DNA of 64,000 bases from Dickeya fangzhongdai (GTDB lineage: Bacteria; Pseudomonadota; Gammaproteobacteria; Enterobacterales; Enterobacteriaceae). The DNA is taken from contig NZ_CP025003.1 in NCBI RefSeq assembly GCF_002812485.1, positions 1 to 64,000 of the forward strand. Direction: 5' to 3'. The position numbers were made by a program, and so were the translations under genes. The notes under the pieces were generated by a model, which ran no database searches, was not told the DNA's origin, and saw only the letters and a list, made by a program, of their open reading frames with translations. Positions 49,960 to 59,983 of the stretch are shown here, in pieces (the stretch's first letter is position 1; every line of letters starts with the position of its first letter).

Positions 49960-51168
49960 ATGAAAAATGTACTGGCAATAAGTATCGCTCTGGCGCTGGT
50001 TTCCTGGCAGGCATCGGCTCAGACCTTTGTGCTGACGGACGTTGAAAGCAGCATCGAGAAAGGAAACTGGCAGATCAGCAGCGACGCGCTGAAGATCAAG
50101 GATCAGCGCTTCAGCATCGAGCAGAAAGTGCTGCACGGCGGACGTCAGGAAGGCAGCAAAATTCTCACCATCACCAGCCCGAACGGGCTGCAAATCACCC
50201 TCAGTCCGACTCGCGGCATGGATTTGCTGCATGTCACCGGCAAAAACATCCGGCTGGGCTGGGATTCGCCGGTGGATGAGGTGGTGAACCCGAATACCAT
50301 CACGCTTGAAAGCCGCAACGGGCTGGGCTGGCTGGAAGGTTTCAATGAGATGATGGTGCGCTGCGGCTATGAGTGGACCGGCCATCCGGTCACCAGCGAC
50401 GGCATGATTTACACCCTGCACGGCCGTGCCGGTAATACGCCGGCGTCGAAAGTGATTGTGGACGTCAGCGACAAGGCGCCTTACACCATCACCGTGCGCG
50501 GTTTGCTGAAGGAAAACAGCTTCAAGAAATCCAATCTCGAAACCTGGACCGAACTGCGTTACGTGCCGGGCAGCGAGTCCTTTACCGTACACGATGTGCT
50601 GACCAACAAGTCGGATTACGCCCGCGATTACCAGATCATCTACCACAGTAATTTCGGTACGCCGATTCTGGAAGAAGGCGCACGTTTCCTGGCGCCGGTG
50701 AAGGAGATTTCGCCGTTTAACGACTACGCCAAAGCGGGTCTGAAAAGCTGGCAGACGTATAAAGGGCCGACTAAAGACTTCGACGAAATGGTGTTTAACA
50801 TGACGCCGTACGCGGATAAAGAGGGCAAGACGCTGGCCGCGCTGGTGAATCGCGCCGGCGACAAAGGGGTGTCCATCGCCTTTGATACCCATCAGTTGCC
50901 GCTGCTGACGCTGTGGAAAAACACCGACACCCTGAAACAGGGCTACGTTACCGGCATCGAACCCGGCACCAATTACGCCTACCCGGTCACCATCGAACGC
51001 CAGCAGGGAAGGGTGAAGAAGCTGCAACCCGGCCAGAGCACCACGTTTGAGCTGACCTACAGCCTGTTGAGCAGCCCGGCCGCGGTACAACAAACCGAGC
51101 AGAAAGTGAAAGCGATTCAGGGTGATCGCACCACGACGCTGAACGAAAAACCGATTGCGGTGGAGTAA
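49960..51168 (+). CDS. Exported DUF4432 (aldose-epimerase-like) protein
   Basis: A 402-residue protein with a Sec signal peptide (MKNVLAISIALALVSWQASA, cleavage after residue 20). The mature part has the galactose-mutarotase-like beta fold of DUF4432: SPTRGMDLLHVTGKNIRLGW, GLGWLEGFNEMMVRCG, YTLHGRAGNTPAS, and IEPGTNYAYPVTIERQQGR near the end. Most DUF4432 proteins I know of are cytoplasmic, so the export signal is notable. A role in handling plant-derived sugars in the periplasm is possible but unproven. Confidence 0.82.
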   Translation: MKNVLAISIALALVSWQASAQTFVLTDVESSIEKGNWQISSDALKIKDQRFSIEQKVLHGGRQEGSKILTITSPNGLQITLSPTRGMDLLHVTGKNIRLGWDSPVDEVVNPNTITLESRNGLGWLEGFNEMMVRCGYEWTGHPVTSDGMIYTLHGRAGNTPASKVIVDVSDKAPYTITVRGLLKENSFKKSNLETWTELRYVPGSESFTVHDVLTNKSDYARDYQIIYHSNFGTPILEEGARFLAPVKEISPFNDYAKAGLKSWQTYKGPTKDFDEMVFNMTPYADKEGKTLAALVNRAGDKGVSIAFDTHQLPLLTLWKNTDTLKQGYVTGIEPGTNYAYPVTIERQQGRVKKLQPGQSTTFELTYSLLSSPAAVQQTEQKVKAIQGDRTTTLNEKPIAVE

Positions 51169-51206
51169 TCGCACTTACCGTAGGTTAAGGTCAGGATTCA
51201 TGCTGT

Positions 51207-51240
51207 TATTCCGCCTTCCTGATATCAGGAGGGCGGAATA
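51207..51240. terminator. Bidirectional terminator
   Basis: An almost perfect 34-base inverted repeat (TATTCCGCC at the left end, GGCGGAATA at the right end, centre GATATC) lies between the convergent DUF4432 and ghrB genes. It should form a long stem from either strand. Confidence 0.75.
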
Positions 51241-51260
51241 TTGAATATAAAACAGAGGTA

Positions 51261-51284
51261 ACGTGCTGAATTACTTCAGCACGT
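51261..51284 (-). terminator. Hairpin overlapping the ghrB stop codon
   Basis: ACGTGCTGAA (51261-51270) and TTCAGCACGT (51275-51284) form a perfect ten-base-pair stem whose loop is the ghrB stop region. On the minus strand it is followed by TACCTCTGTTTT. It may act in termination or mRNA 3' end protection, while ribosomes ending at the stop would melt it. Confidence 0.55.
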
Positions 51285-52233
51285 CCGGATTGACGCAGTT
51301 CTCTTTGACGTTGCCGCTCAGCGCGGCGATCAGATTATCCACCGCGCAGGCCGACATATTGTAGCGGGTTTCATGGGTAGCGGAGCCGATATGCGGCAGC
51401 GCGACCACGTTGGGCAACTTCAGCAGCGGCGAGTCCACCGGCAGCGGTTCCTGCTCGAACACATCCAGACCGGCAGCGTAAATAGTGCCGTCAGTCAGCG
51501 CGTCAATTAACGCCGGTTCGTCGATAACCGGGCCGCGACCGATATTGATCACAATCGCGCTGGATTTCATTTTCTTCAACTGTTCGCGGCCGATCAGATG
51601 ATGGGTCTGCGGTGTCAGCGGCAGGGTAATGCACAGAAAATCCGACTCTGCCAGCAAGCCGTCCAGATCGCGGTAACCGGTGTTGAAGCGGGTTTCCGCT
51701 TCCTGATGATGACGGCGGGCGTGGTACAGCACCGGCATGCCGAAGCCCAGATGCGCGCGCTGCGCCACCGCCAGACCGATGCGACCCATACCCAGAATAC
51801 CGATGGTTTTGTGGTGCACGTCAATGCCAAACCAGTCTTTATCGACACTGGCTTTCCACTCTCCGGCCTTAACCCGCTCTGCCACTTCCAGCCCGCGGCG
51901 GGCGGTCATCAGCATCAGCGTCAGCACCGCATCCGCCACCGTTTCCGTCAGGGCGGTCGGCGTGTGCATCAACAGCGCCCCTTTGTCGTTCAGGGTGGCG
52001 AGATCGATATTGTCGTAGCCGACCGAGATGGTTGAGACGGCGCGCAGGCGCGGTAAATGGGAGAGAAATTCCCGGCTAACCGTGGCGCTGGAGCCGATCA
52101 GGCCTTCCACCCGTTCCAGTACGGGGTGATCGACCGGCGGCAGCCCGTTGAATTCATGCACGGTGGCGTATTGCTCAAGGCGAGCGCGCAGGGCGTCAGG
52201 GATACTTCTGTAGAGGATCACTTCAGGTTTCAT
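51271..52233 (-). CDS. ghrB: Glyoxylate/hydroxypyruvate/2-ketogluconate reductase B
   Basis: GhrB (TkrA) is a cytoplasmic NADPH-dependent D-2-hydroxyacid dehydrogenase. The 320-residue protein has the dinucleotide motif GMGRIG at 148-153 and the catalytic trio Arg233 (NIGRGP), Glu262 (FEQEP) and His281 (LPHIGSAT). The start at 52233 follows GGAG and gives [16 protein letters not shown]; the frame extends to 52404 without family similarity. Confidence 0.93.
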   Translation of the reverse strand: MKPEVILYRSIPDALRARLEQYATVHEFNGLPPVDHPVLERVEGLIGSSATVSREFLSHLPRLRAVSTISVGYDNIDLATLNDKGALLMHTPTALTETVADAVLTLMLMTARRGLEVAERVKAGEWKASVDKDWFGIDVHHKTIGILGMGRIGLAVAQRAHLGFGMPVLYHARRHHQEAETRFNTGYRDLDGLLAESDFLCITLPLTPQTHHLIGREQLKKMKSSAIVINIGRGPVIDEPALIDALTDGTIYAAGLDVFEQEPLPVDSPLLKLPNVVALPHIGSATHETRYNMSACAVDNLIAALSGNVKENCVNPDVLK

Positions 52234-52785
52234 CAGTTCACTCCGGCTGATAGGCGATTGTCTGATTAAAACGACGGTTGTATTTAAAAGAGGTCTTTTA
52301 AAAAAGGGTTCTCTGCTAGCTTCGCATATTGATGCCCGGTCTCTGCCGTGCCATCGCCCAAAAACGATTGGAAGATTCAATAAAATACGATGGTAAACAG
52401 TCATATGTGCTTATCATCCGCGCTCCATTCACGCGCAACGACCGGATGCGAAGCGATTTGTTCTGTTGGGGAAAGCGCCGCCCGACCCGTAAGGCATAAA
52501 TCGGCCCAGAGACTGCGGGTTCTGAACAGGTTGCTTCAGGCATGATGGTCGACATGGCGGGAGACTGCAAGTCAGACGGTAGTCGGGCGGCGCGCCTTCT
52601 GATGTGCCCGAAGGCGCGCTCCCGCTAAAAACCCTGGTATTGGCTGAAATCAGCGGTGTTACAAAAAAGATGAAATAATTGGCAGCCACACTCACGCCAG
52701 CGGCATGAGTTGGTATGTTATAAAGTATCATTTCATGGCGGTAATGCAACCGTAGCAGGACGTTCTTCAGCTGCACAAACCTGAT
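52234..52785. other. 552-base spacer between ghrB and yiaC
   Basis: No convincing gene. Short minus-strand frames of 84 and 115 codons overlap each other and show no family or ribosome site. A perfect ten-base-pair hairpin, GCGCGCCTTC/GAAGGCGCGC, lies at 52590-52619 without a T tract. The spacer may carry the ghrB promoter and remnants of older sequence. Confidence 0.5.
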
Positions 52786-53241
52786 TCAGGGCATGACGGA
52801 GGCGAGCAGTTCCTGATCCTGCCAGTGCATGATCAACAGGCGTGAGCGGGTTTCGTGCTGGTAATTTTCCTGCACGGTGATAAACCCCTGTTTGCGGTAA
52901 AAGGCGCAGGCGCGGTGGTTTTGCTGATACACCTCCAGGCTGAGCATCGGAAAGCGGTGTTGGATATGCTGCATCAGCGCTGCGCCCGCCCCCTGGCCGT
53001 ACAGGTTGTGATGGACAAACAGCGCGCCGATAAAACGCTGATCCATCACGCTGATAAAACCGCCGATGCCCTGTTCGTCCTCATAAATCCAGGTCTGCGA
53101 GTGGGGAATATAGTGCCCGCGCACCAGCTCCTCGCTTTCCCGCCAATAGCGCGGCGAGATAAACGGATGCGCCCGGGTGGTGCTTTCCAGCCATAACCGC
53201 ACCAGCGGATCCAGATCCTGCGGCCGATAGGGTCGGATCAC
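52786..53241 (-). CDS. yiaC: YiaC-type GNAT acetyltransferase
   Basis: A 151-residue GNAT protein related to E. coli YiaC, reported as a protein lysine acetyltransferase. Shared features are RLWLESTTRAHPFISPRYWR, the acetyl-CoA loop NLYGQGAGAALMQHI and SLEVYQQNHRACAFYRKQGF. I take the GTG at 53241 (giving VIRPYRPQDL); it follows GGAGG and overlaps the tag stop codon by four bases (GTGA), showing translational coupling. The ATG at 53265 is the alternative. Confidence 0.87.
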   Translation of the reverse strand: MIRPYRPQDLDPLVRLWLESTTRAHPFISPRYWRESEELVRGHYIPHSQTWIYEDEQGIGGFISVMDQRFIGALFVHHNLYGQGAGAALMQHIQHRFPMLSLEVYQQNHRACAFYRKQGFITVQENYQHETRSRLLIMHWQDQELLASVMP

Positions 53242-53798
53242 GACGCCTCCGGATGACAAAAGCATTCGGTGGTATGGTCGTTCACCAGTCCGGCGGCCTG
53301 CATAAAGGCGTAGCAGATGGTCGAGCCGATGAAGGTAAAGCCGCGTTTTTTCAGCGCCTTGGACATCGCGTCCGACACCGTTGTCTTCGCGGGCACGTCG
53401 GCCAGCGAGGCGTGTCGGTTGACAACCGGTTGGTGGTCGACGAAGGACCAGATAAAAGCGGCGAAGTCTTCTCCTTGCTGCTGCATCGCCAGCCAGGCGC
53501 GAGCATTGCGGATGATGGCTTCAATTTTGCCGCGATGGCGGATGATGCCGGGGTCCAGCACCAGCCGGTTCACGTCGTCGTCGGTCATGGCGGCGACGCG
53601 ATGGGGATCAAATCCGTGGAAGCAGCGGCGGTAGTGCTCCCGTTTTTTGAGCACGGTTATCCACGACAGCCCGGCCTGCTGGCCTTCAAGACACAACAGT
53701 TCAAACAGTTCCCGCCCGTCGGTACAGGGCTTCCCCCACTCGTTGTCATGATAATCCAGGTACAAAGTGTCCTGCGTGACCCAACCACAGCGCGTCAT
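53238..53798 (-). CDS. tag: DNA-3-methyladenine glycosylase I
   Basis: Tag removes 3-methyladenine from DNA as the first step of base excision repair. The 186-residue protein has the zinc ligands Cys4 and His17 and the C-terminal His/Cys pair in NDHTTECFCH, catalytic Glu38 in LCLEGQQAGLSW, and GSTICYAFMQA. The tag-yiaC order is the same as in E. coli. Confidence 0.96.
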   Translation of the reverse strand: MTRCGWVTQDTLYLDYHDNEWGKPCTDGRELFELLCLEGQQAGLSWITVLKKREHYRRCFHGFDPHRVAAMTDDDVNRLVLDPGIIRHRGKIEAIIRNARAWLAMQQQGEDFAAFIWSFVDHQPVVNRHASLADVPAKTTVSDAMSKALKKRGFTFIGSTICYAFMQAAGLVNDHTTECFCHPEAS

Positions 53799-53986
53799 CC
53801 TCTTCTCCTTGCTCCCCGGTTGAGATCCACCGGCATTGTTGGTATTGATGATGGCCGGTTTCAGCGCATCACCCGCGTGGCATGGCGATCATCAGCCTAA
53901 GCGCGGTGCGATGCAACCCTGCGCAGACAGGGGCCGTGTGAGGCATGACGCCGGAAATAACAGAGTATAAGCGACAGGGGACAAGA

Positions 53987-54793
53987 ATGGGGATTGAGTG
54001 GGTGCTGGCCTATCTGGCGCTGGGCGCCGTGGTGGGTTTTATGGCTGGATTACTGGGCATTGGCGGGGGCGGCATCATGGTGCCGGTGCTGACGGCGCTG
54101 TTTGCCGCGCAGGGTGTGGAAACGTCGCATTTGGTGCATCTGGCGCTGGGCACGTCGATGGCGGCGATTGTGATTACCGCCATCTCCAGTCTGCGTACTC
54201 ATCATCAACATCAGGCGGTGCTGTGGCCGGTGGTGTGGCGCATCACGCCGGCGATTCTGGTGGGGACCTTCGCCGCCACCTGGCTGGCGGCGCTGTTGCC
54301 GACCCGCGCGCTGGCGATTTTCTTTTCCTGCTTCATGGCTTATGTCTCGTTGCAGATGGTGCTGAACATCAAGCCGAAACCTCACCGGCAGTTGCCGGGC
54401 GTGCCGGGTATGTCGCTGGCCGGGCTGACCATCGGCGGTATTTCCGCGCTGGTTGCTATCGGCGGCGGGTCGCTCACCGTGCCGTTTCTGACCTGGTGCA
54501 ACGTGCGCATCCAGCAGGCTATCGGCACATCGGCGGCGGTTGGCCTGCCGATTGCCTTGTCCGGCGCGCTGGGGTACGTGATCAACGGCTGGTCGGCTAC
54601 CGGCTTGCCCGCGTTCAGCGTGGGTTATGTCTCGTTGCCGGCGGTGGTGCTGATCTCCGCGGTCAGTTTCTTCACCGCGCCGGTGGGCGCGCGTCTGGCG
54701 CACCGGCTGCCGGTCGCCACGTTGAAAAAGGCGTTCGCCGGGTTATTGCTGCTGCTGAGCCTGAAAATGCTGCAGACCGTGTTCGCGGGCTGA
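53987..54793 (+). CDS. TauE/SafE-family sulfite exporter-like permease
   Basis: A 268-residue inner-membrane protein with about eight helices. The two inverted repeats of the TauE/SafE family are visible: [19 protein letters not shown] with [12 protein letters not shown], and [19 protein letters not shown] with [14 protein letters not shown]. Export of sulfite or organosulfonates is the family role; the true substrate is unknown. The ATG at 53987 has AGGGG upstream; the frame to 53945 is not family-like. The following gene is glyQ in the same direction, after a 142-base gap. Confidence 0.87.
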   Translation: MGIEWVLAYLALGAVVGFMAGLLGIGGGGIMVPVLTALFAAQGVETSHLVHLALGTSMAAIVITAISSLRTHHQHQAVLWPVVWRITPAILVGTFAATWLAALLPTRALAIFFSCFMAYVSLQMVLNIKPKPHRQLPGVPGMSLAGLTIGGISALVAIGGGSLTVPFLTWCNVRIQQAIGTSAAVGLPIALSGALGYVINGWSATGLPAFSVGYVSLPAVVLISAVSFFTAPVGARLAHRLPVATLKKAFAGLLLLLSLKMLQTVFAG

Positions 54794-54935
54794 TTGCCGC
54801 GGGAACCGGAAGGAAAAGCCGGCTACAGAGCAATGCGGCCCAAGTTGTTGCCGCATTCTGGCTGTATATCTTGCACTCAGAGGGTATACTGGCGCCTTCA
54901 TTGTAAAAACCACTTGTATCGCGTGCGAATCCAAC

Positions 54936-55850
54936 ATGCAAAAGTTTGATACCAAGACCTTTCAGGGCCTGATCCTGACGTTACAGGATTACTGGGCGCG
55001 TCAAGGCTGCACCATCGTCCAACCGCTGGACATGGAAGTCGGCGCCGGCACTTCTCACCCTATGACCTGCCTGCGCGCGCTCGGCCCGGAGCCGATCGCC
55101 GCCGCCTATGTGCAGCCGTCCCGCCGTCCTACCGACGGCCGCTACGGTGAGAACCCCAACCGTCTGCAACACTATTACCAGTTTCAGGTGATCATTAAGC
55201 CGTCGCCGGACAACATTCAGGAGCTGTACCTCGGCTCTCTGAAAGAGCTGGGTATGGACCCGACCATTCACGACATTCGTTTCGTGGAAGATAACTGGGA
55301 AAACCCGACGCTGGGCGCCTGGGGTCTGGGCTGGGAAGTGTGGCTCAACGGGATGGAAGTGACCCAGTTCACCTATTTCCAGCAGGTGGGCGGTCTGGAG
55401 TGCAAGCCGGTGACCGGCGAGATCACCTACGGTCTGGAACGTCTGGCGATGTACATTCAGAGCGTAGACAGCGTCTACGATCTGGTGTGGAGCAACGGCC
55501 CGCTGGGTAAAACCACCTACGGCGACGTGTTTCATCAGAACGAAGTGGAGCAGTCCACCTATAACTTCGAATACGCCGACGTGGATTTCCTGTTTACCTG
55601 CTTCGAGCAGTACGAAAAAGAAGCCCAGCACCTGCTGGCGCTGGAAAAACCGCTGCCGCTGCCTGCCTACGAGCGCATTCTGAAAGCCGCCCACAGCTTC
55701 AACCTGCTGGACGCGCGCAAAGCCATTTCCGTGACCGAACGTCAGCGCTACATCCTGCGGATCCGTACCCTGACCAAAGCGGTGGCGGAAGCCTACTACG
55801 CCTCCCGCGAGGCGCTGGGCTTCCCGATGTGCAATCGAAAAGAGAGCTGA
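54936..55850 (+). CDS. glyQ: Glycyl-tRNA synthetase alpha subunit
   Basis: GlyQ is the catalytic subunit of the alpha2-beta2 glycyl-tRNA synthetase. The 304-residue protein starts [20 protein letters not shown] and contains [20 protein letters not shown] and [12 protein letters not shown], the class II motifs. A TATACT box lies at 54885-54890, but no good -35 element is seen. Nine bases separate it from glyS. Confidence 0.97.
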   Translation: MQKFDTKTFQGLILTLQDYWARQGCTIVQPLDMEVGAGTSHPMTCLRALGPEPIAAAYVQPSRRPTDGRYGENPNRLQHYYQFQVIIKPSPDNIQELYLGSLKELGMDPTIHDIRFVEDNWENPTLGAWGLGWEVWLNGMEVTQFTYFQQVGGLECKPVTGEITYGLERLAMYIQSVDSVYDLVWSNGPLGKTTYGDVFHQNEVEQSTYNFEYADVDFLFTCFEQYEKEAQHLLALEKPLPLPAYERILKAAHSFNLLDARKAISVTERQRYILRIRTLTKAVAEAYYASREALGFPMCNRKES

Positions 55851-55859
55851 GAGGCAGCG

Positions 55860-57944
55860 ATGACAGACAAGACGTTTCTGGTGGAAATCGGCACGGAAGA
55901 GCTGCCGCCGAAGGCTTTGCGCAATCTGGCGGAATCTTTTGCCGCTAATTTTACCGCTGAACTGGATACGGCCGGGCTGGGTTATCAGTCGGTCAACTGG
56001 TTTGCAGCGCCGCGCCGTCTGGCGCTGAAAGTAGCCGGTCTGAGCGCGTCTCAGCCGGATCGTGAAGTGGAAAAACGCGGGCCGGCCATCGCGCAGGCGT
56101 TTGACGCCGAAGGCAAACCGACCAAAGCGGCTGAAGGCTGGGCGCGCGGCTGCGGCATCACCGTCGAGCAGGCCGAACGCCTGACCACCGACAAGGGCGA
56201 ATGGCTACTGTTCCGCGCTCAGGTGAAAGGCGAAGCGGCGCAGACGCTGCTGCCGGGCATGGTCAGCACCGCGCTGGCGAAGCTGCCGATCCCGAAATTG
56301 ATGCACTGGGGCGACAAAGAAACCCAGTTTGTGCGTCCGGTGCACACCGTAACCCTGCTGCTGGGCGACGAATTGGTCCCCGGCACCGTGCTGGGCATCG
56401 ACTCCGCCCGCAACATCCGCGGCCATCGCTTTATGGGCGAGCCGGAATTCACCATCGATAACGCCGACCAGTATCCGCAGATTCTGCTGGAGCGCGGCAA
56501 GGTGCTTGCCGACTACGAGGCGCGTAAAGCCAAAATCAAAGCGGATGCCGAAGCGGCCGCCCGCAACATCGGCGGTAACGCCGATCTGAGCGACAGCCTG
56601 CTGGAAGAAGTCACCTCGCTGGTGGAATGGCCGGTGGTGCTGACCGCGAAGTTCGAAGAGAAATTCCTGGCGGTGCCGGCGGAAGCGCTGGTGTACACCA
56701 TGAAAGGCGACCAGAAATACTTCCCGGTTTACGACAACAGCGGCAATCTGCTGCCGAACTTCATCTTTGTCGCCAACATCGAGTCCAAAGACCCGCAGCA
56801 GATCATCGCCGGTAACGAGAAGGTGGTGCGTCCGCGTCTGGCCGACGCCGAGTTCTTCTTCAATACCGACCGTAAAAAACGCCTTGAAGATCATCTGCCG
56901 CGTCTGGAAACCGTGCTGTTCCAGCAGCAGTTGGGCACGCTGCGCGACAAGACCGACCGCATCGCGGCGCTGGCGGGCTGGGTAGCCGGCCAGATCGGCG
57001 CCGATGTGAATCATGCCGAGCGCGCGGGCCTGCTGTCCAAATGCGACCTGATGACCAACATGGTGTTCGAATTCACCGATACTCAGGGCGTGATGGGGAT
57101 GCACTACGCCCGTCACGACGGCGAAGCCGAAGACGTGGCGGTGGCGCTGAACGAACAGTATCAGCCGCGCTTTGCCGGTGACGAGCTGCCGTCTTCGCCG
57201 GTAGCCTGCGCGTTGGCGATCGCCGACAAGATGGATACCCTGGCGGGGATCTTCGGCATCGGCCAGCATCCGAAAGGCGACAAAGACCCGTTCGCGCTGC
57301 GCCGCGCCGCGCTGGGCGCGCTGCGCATCATCGTGGAAAAACGTCTGCCGCTGGACTTGCAAACCCTGACCGAAGAAGCGGTGCGCCTGTACGGTAACAA
57401 GCTGAGTGCTATCAATGCAGGGAACGCCAACGTGGTGGACGATGTGATCGAGTTCATGCTGGGTCGCTTCCGCGCCTGGTATCAGGAAGAAGGTCACAGC
57501 GTGGACACCATTCAGGCGGTGCTGGCGCGTCGTCCGACTCGCCCGGCGGATTTCGACGCCCGTGTGAAAGCGGTGAGCCATTTCCGCACGCTGGAGCAAG
57601 CCGAAGCGCTGGCCGCCGCCAACAAGCGCGTGTCCAACATTCTGGCTAAATCCACCGAAACGCTGAACGACAGCGTGCAGGCGGCGTTGCTGAAAGAGAA
57701 CGAAGAAATCCAGCTGGCGACCTATGTCACCGCGCTGACCAGCAAGCTGGCGCCGTGGTTTGCCGAAGGCCGCTATCAGGAAGCGCTGGGCGAGCTGGCG
57801 CAGCTGCGCGAGCCGGTGGACAACTTCTTCGATAAGGTGATGGTGAACGCCGAGGACCAGCAGGTGCGTATCAATCGCCTGACGCTGCTCAACGAACTGC
57901 GCAACCTGTTCCTGAAAGTCGCGGATATCTCCGTGCTGCAGTAA
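55860..57944 (+). CDS. glyS: Glycyl-tRNA synthetase beta subunit
   Basis: GlyS supplies tRNA binding and proofreading-like domains. The 694-residue protein starts [20 protein letters not shown] and has the HD-type motif [11 protein letters not shown] and the anticodon-binding C terminus ([20 protein letters not shown]). It is about five residues longer than the E. coli form. Operon with glyQ, ending in a strong terminator. Confidence 0.97.
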   Translation: MTDKTFLVEIGTEELPPKALRNLAESFAANFTAELDTAGLGYQSVNWFAAPRRLALKVAGLSASQPDREVEKRGPAIAQAFDAEGKPTKAAEGWARGCGITVEQAERLTTDKGEWLLFRAQVKGEAAQTLLPGMVSTALAKLPIPKLMHWGDKETQFVRPVHTVTLLLGDELVPGTVLGIDSARNIRGHRFMGEPEFTIDNADQYPQILLERGKVLADYEARKAKIKADAEAAARNIGGNADLSDSLLEEVTSLVEWPVVLTAKFEEKFLAVPAEALVYTMKGDQKYFPVYDNSGNLLPNFIFVANIESKDPQQIIAGNEKVVRPRLADAEFFFNTDRKKRLEDHLPRLETVLFQQQLGTLRDKTDRIAALAGWVAGQIGADVNHAERAGLLSKCDLMTNMVFEFTDTQGVMGMHYARHDGEAEDVAVALNEQYQPRFAGDELPSSPVACALAIADKMDTLAGIFGIGQHPKGDKDPFALRRAALGALRIIVEKRLPLDLQTLTEEAVRLYGNKLSAINAGNANVVDDVIEFMLGRFRAWYQEEGHSVDTIQAVLARRPTRPADFDARVKAVSHFRTLEQAEALAAANKRVSNILAKSTETLNDSVQAALLKENEEIQLATYVTALTSKLAPWFAEGRYQEALGELAQLREPVDNFFDKVMVNAEDQQVRINRLTLLNELRNLFLKVADISVLQ

Positions 57945-57990
57945 GTCAGGCTGCAATAAATCAGCGCGTGGATATTGCCCGTAAACAGAG

Positions 57991-58014
57991 AGCCTCCAAA
58001 TGGAGGCTTTTTTT
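57991..58014 (+). terminator. Rho-independent terminator after glyS
   Basis: AGCCTCCA-AA-TGGAGGCT followed by six or more T. It lies 46 bases after the glyS stop and could also serve the convergent MFS gene. Confidence 0.93.
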
Positions 58015-58033
58015 ATCTTCTGGTTTTTAACGA

Positions 58034-59473
58034 CTATTTTGCTTTCCGGGATACGTTACTGCCGGCGTTGGGCACCAGACGGGCGATATCCCACAGCGCC
58101 AGCGCGGTGATCAGCGCGATGATCACGAACCCTAACCGGAAGTCGATGCCTGCCGCCGGCGGTATGCCGATAGCATCGGTAATCCAGCCGCCGGCGCGAA
58201 TACTGAGCGCGCCCAGCGTAACGCCCAGACCGTTCGCCAACTGAAGTGAGGTGCTGAACAGTGTGTTGGCCGAACTCATTTCCTGTGCCGGAACATCCGC
58301 GAACGCCAGCGAACTGATGCCGGTAAATTGCATCGAACGGCTGAGTCCGCCCCAGAACAGCAGCAATAATGTGAGAATCTGCGGCGTGGTGGGGGTCAGC
58401 GCGGCACAAAGCAGCAACGACAATACGCACAGTATGCCGTTGACCATCAGCAGTTTTTTGAAGCCGAAACGGCGCATCAGGGGCGTGGTGGCCGGTTTCA
58501 TCGCCAGATTGCCGGCAAAGACGGCCAGCACCAGCGTCCCGGCGTGAAAGGCGTCCAGCCCGAATCCCACCTGAAACATCAGCGGCAGCATGAACGGCGC
58601 GGAGCTGATGGTGGCGCGTAGGATAAACCCGCCGCGCATGGTGATGCGAAAGGTCGGCACATTCAGTGACGTCAACCGGATCAGCGGGGCGGCAGCCCGC
58701 CGCAGATGCCGTACCGCCCACCACAGCGCCAGCAGGCCCGCTGCCATCAGGATCAGTGCGTGGGTTGAATCCAGATTCTGCTGGCTGAACATTTCCAGAC
58801 CGGCGACCAGACACAGCATGGCGGCGCCCATTGAGAGAAAACCCATCAGATCAAAAGGTTGTTTCTTATCAGGTGCTTGATTGGGCATCAGCCGGAACGA
58901 CAGCGCGATCGCGATTATGCCCAATGGGACGTTGAGGAAGAAGATCCAGTGCCAGCTGGCATAGGTGGTAATGAAGCCCCCCAGCGGCGGCCCCAGAATC
59001 GGTGCCACCAGCGCAGGCCAGGTCAGGGTGGCGATGGCTTTGATCAATTGATCTTTAGGCGTATTGCGCAGAACCGCCAGTCGGCCTACCGGCACCATCA
59101 TGGCGCCGCCGATGCCTTGCACAATACGCATCAAAACGAACTGCGTGACCGTCTGCGTCAGTCCGCAGAACAGCGACGATACGCTAAAAATCAGCAGCGC
59201 CAGGCTAAAGACGTTTCTGGCGCCGAAGCGCTCGGCAATCCAGCCGCTGGCCGGGATCAGAACCGCCAGCGTCAGCAGATAGGCGCTGATCCCGATGTTG
59301 AGATCGATCGCCGGAACGCCAAACGCTTTCGCCATCTCCGGTAAGGCGGTGGCGATGACCGTCCCGTCGAGGAATTCCATAAAAAAAGCGCTTGCGACCA
59401 GCAGCGCCATGCCGGAGATGGGCGCCTTACGGGGTAGGGGTTGTGGAATATCGTTAGGATCGGAGAAGGCCAC
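58034..59473 (-). CDS. MFS multidrug exporter, DHA2 (EmrB-like) type
   Basis: A 479-residue, fourteen-helix drug:H+ antiporter. The N-terminal FMEFLDGTVIATALPEMAKA is the DHA2 motif D1, SGWIAERFGARNVFSLAL is motif A, and RIVQGIGGAMMVPVGRLAVL and PALVAPILGPPLGGFI are motifs B and C. The GTG start at 59473 has GAGG seven bases upstream; no ATG fits. Single gene, convergent with glyS. Substrate unknown. Confidence 0.85.
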   Translation of the reverse strand: MAFSDPNDIPQPLPRKAPISGMALLVASAFFMEFLDGTVIATALPEMAKAFGVPAIDLNIGISAYLLTLAVLIPASGWIAERFGARNVFSLALLIFSVSSLFCGLTQTVTQFVLMRIVQGIGGAMMVPVGRLAVLRNTPKDQLIKAIATLTWPALVAPILGPPLGGFITTYASWHWIFFLNVPLGIIAIALSFRLMPNQAPDKKQPFDLMGFLSMGAAMLCLVAGLEMFSQQNLDSTHALILMAAGLLALWWAVRHLRRAAAPLIRLTSLNVPTFRITMRGGFILRATISSAPFMLPLMFQVGFGLDAFHAGTLVLAVFAGNLAMKPATTPLMRRFGFKKLLMVNGILCVLSLLLCAALTPTTPQILTLLLLFWGGLSRSMQFTGISSLAFADVPAQEMSSANTLFSTSLQLANGLGVTLGALSIRAGGWITDAIGIPPAAGIDFRLGFVIIALITALALWDIARLVPNAGSNVSRKAK

Positions 59474-59767
59474 GTTACATCCTCTGCATCAGTGACGGCA
59501 CATCTGCTTATCGGTGAAGCGGTGTGACAACTTTTTATTGATGTTATACCAAATAGGTAGAGGAAATCGACCGTATACAACGCGGTTGTGTGAGGTAATG
59601 GGCTGACCGGGCAGAGATGACCGTATGATGGATAAGCGAGCGGTATACCATGCGATGCGCTTGGGGTTTGCTTGTCGAAGCACCCTAAAATCAAAATGTG
59701 ATTTTAATCACGCTTTATGTCGATTTATTTATCAGCAGGAAAGCGGTTTCAGAACAATCACAAAATC

Positions 59768-59856
59768 TGCGCAACTTCTTGCTCACTTTCCAGCATAAAT
59801 CCCTGTTTGCGCAATGGATGCCGTTTTTTCGGGAGGTCTGCGCAATTTTTTGCTCA
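59768..59856 (+). promoter_or_regulatory. Two enhancer-like dyads upstream of hcp
   Basis: The dyad TGCGCAA-N4-TTGCTCA occurs at 59768-59785 and again at 59839-59856, 71 bases apart, with a half site TTGCGCAA at 59807-59814. They lie 60-150 bases before a sigma-54 promoter, where a bacterial enhancer-binding protein such as VasH would bind. The remainder of the spacer 59474-59983 holds no gene. Confidence 0.75.
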
Positions 59857-59916
59857 AATTTGACTTAGGGAAAATGGAGATATTGTTTTTACCTTTAAAA
59901 ACAATGAAATAAAAAC

Positions 59917-59932
59917 TGGCATGGTCATTGCT
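59917..59932 (+). promoter_or_regulatory. Sigma-54 promoter of hcp
   Basis: TGGCATG-GTCA-TTGCT matches the -24/-12 consensus of RpoN promoters. The invariant GG (59918-59919) and GC (59930-59931) are exactly ten bases apart. Transcription would begin near 59943, about 41 bases before the hcp start codon. Confidence 0.85.
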
Positions 59933-59983
59933 GCATAAACGGGCGAAGTCACACCTAACCGTTCAATAACAAGGAGCAAGACC

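Noticed and set aside
52316..52776. Two small minus-strand genes between ghrB and yiaC
   Set aside because: They overlap each other in different frames, lack ribosome sites and show no recognisable family.
54862..54890. Sigma-70 promoter directly before glyQ
   Set aside because: TATACT is good, but no -35 element lies at 16-18 bases, so I mention it only as a weak box.
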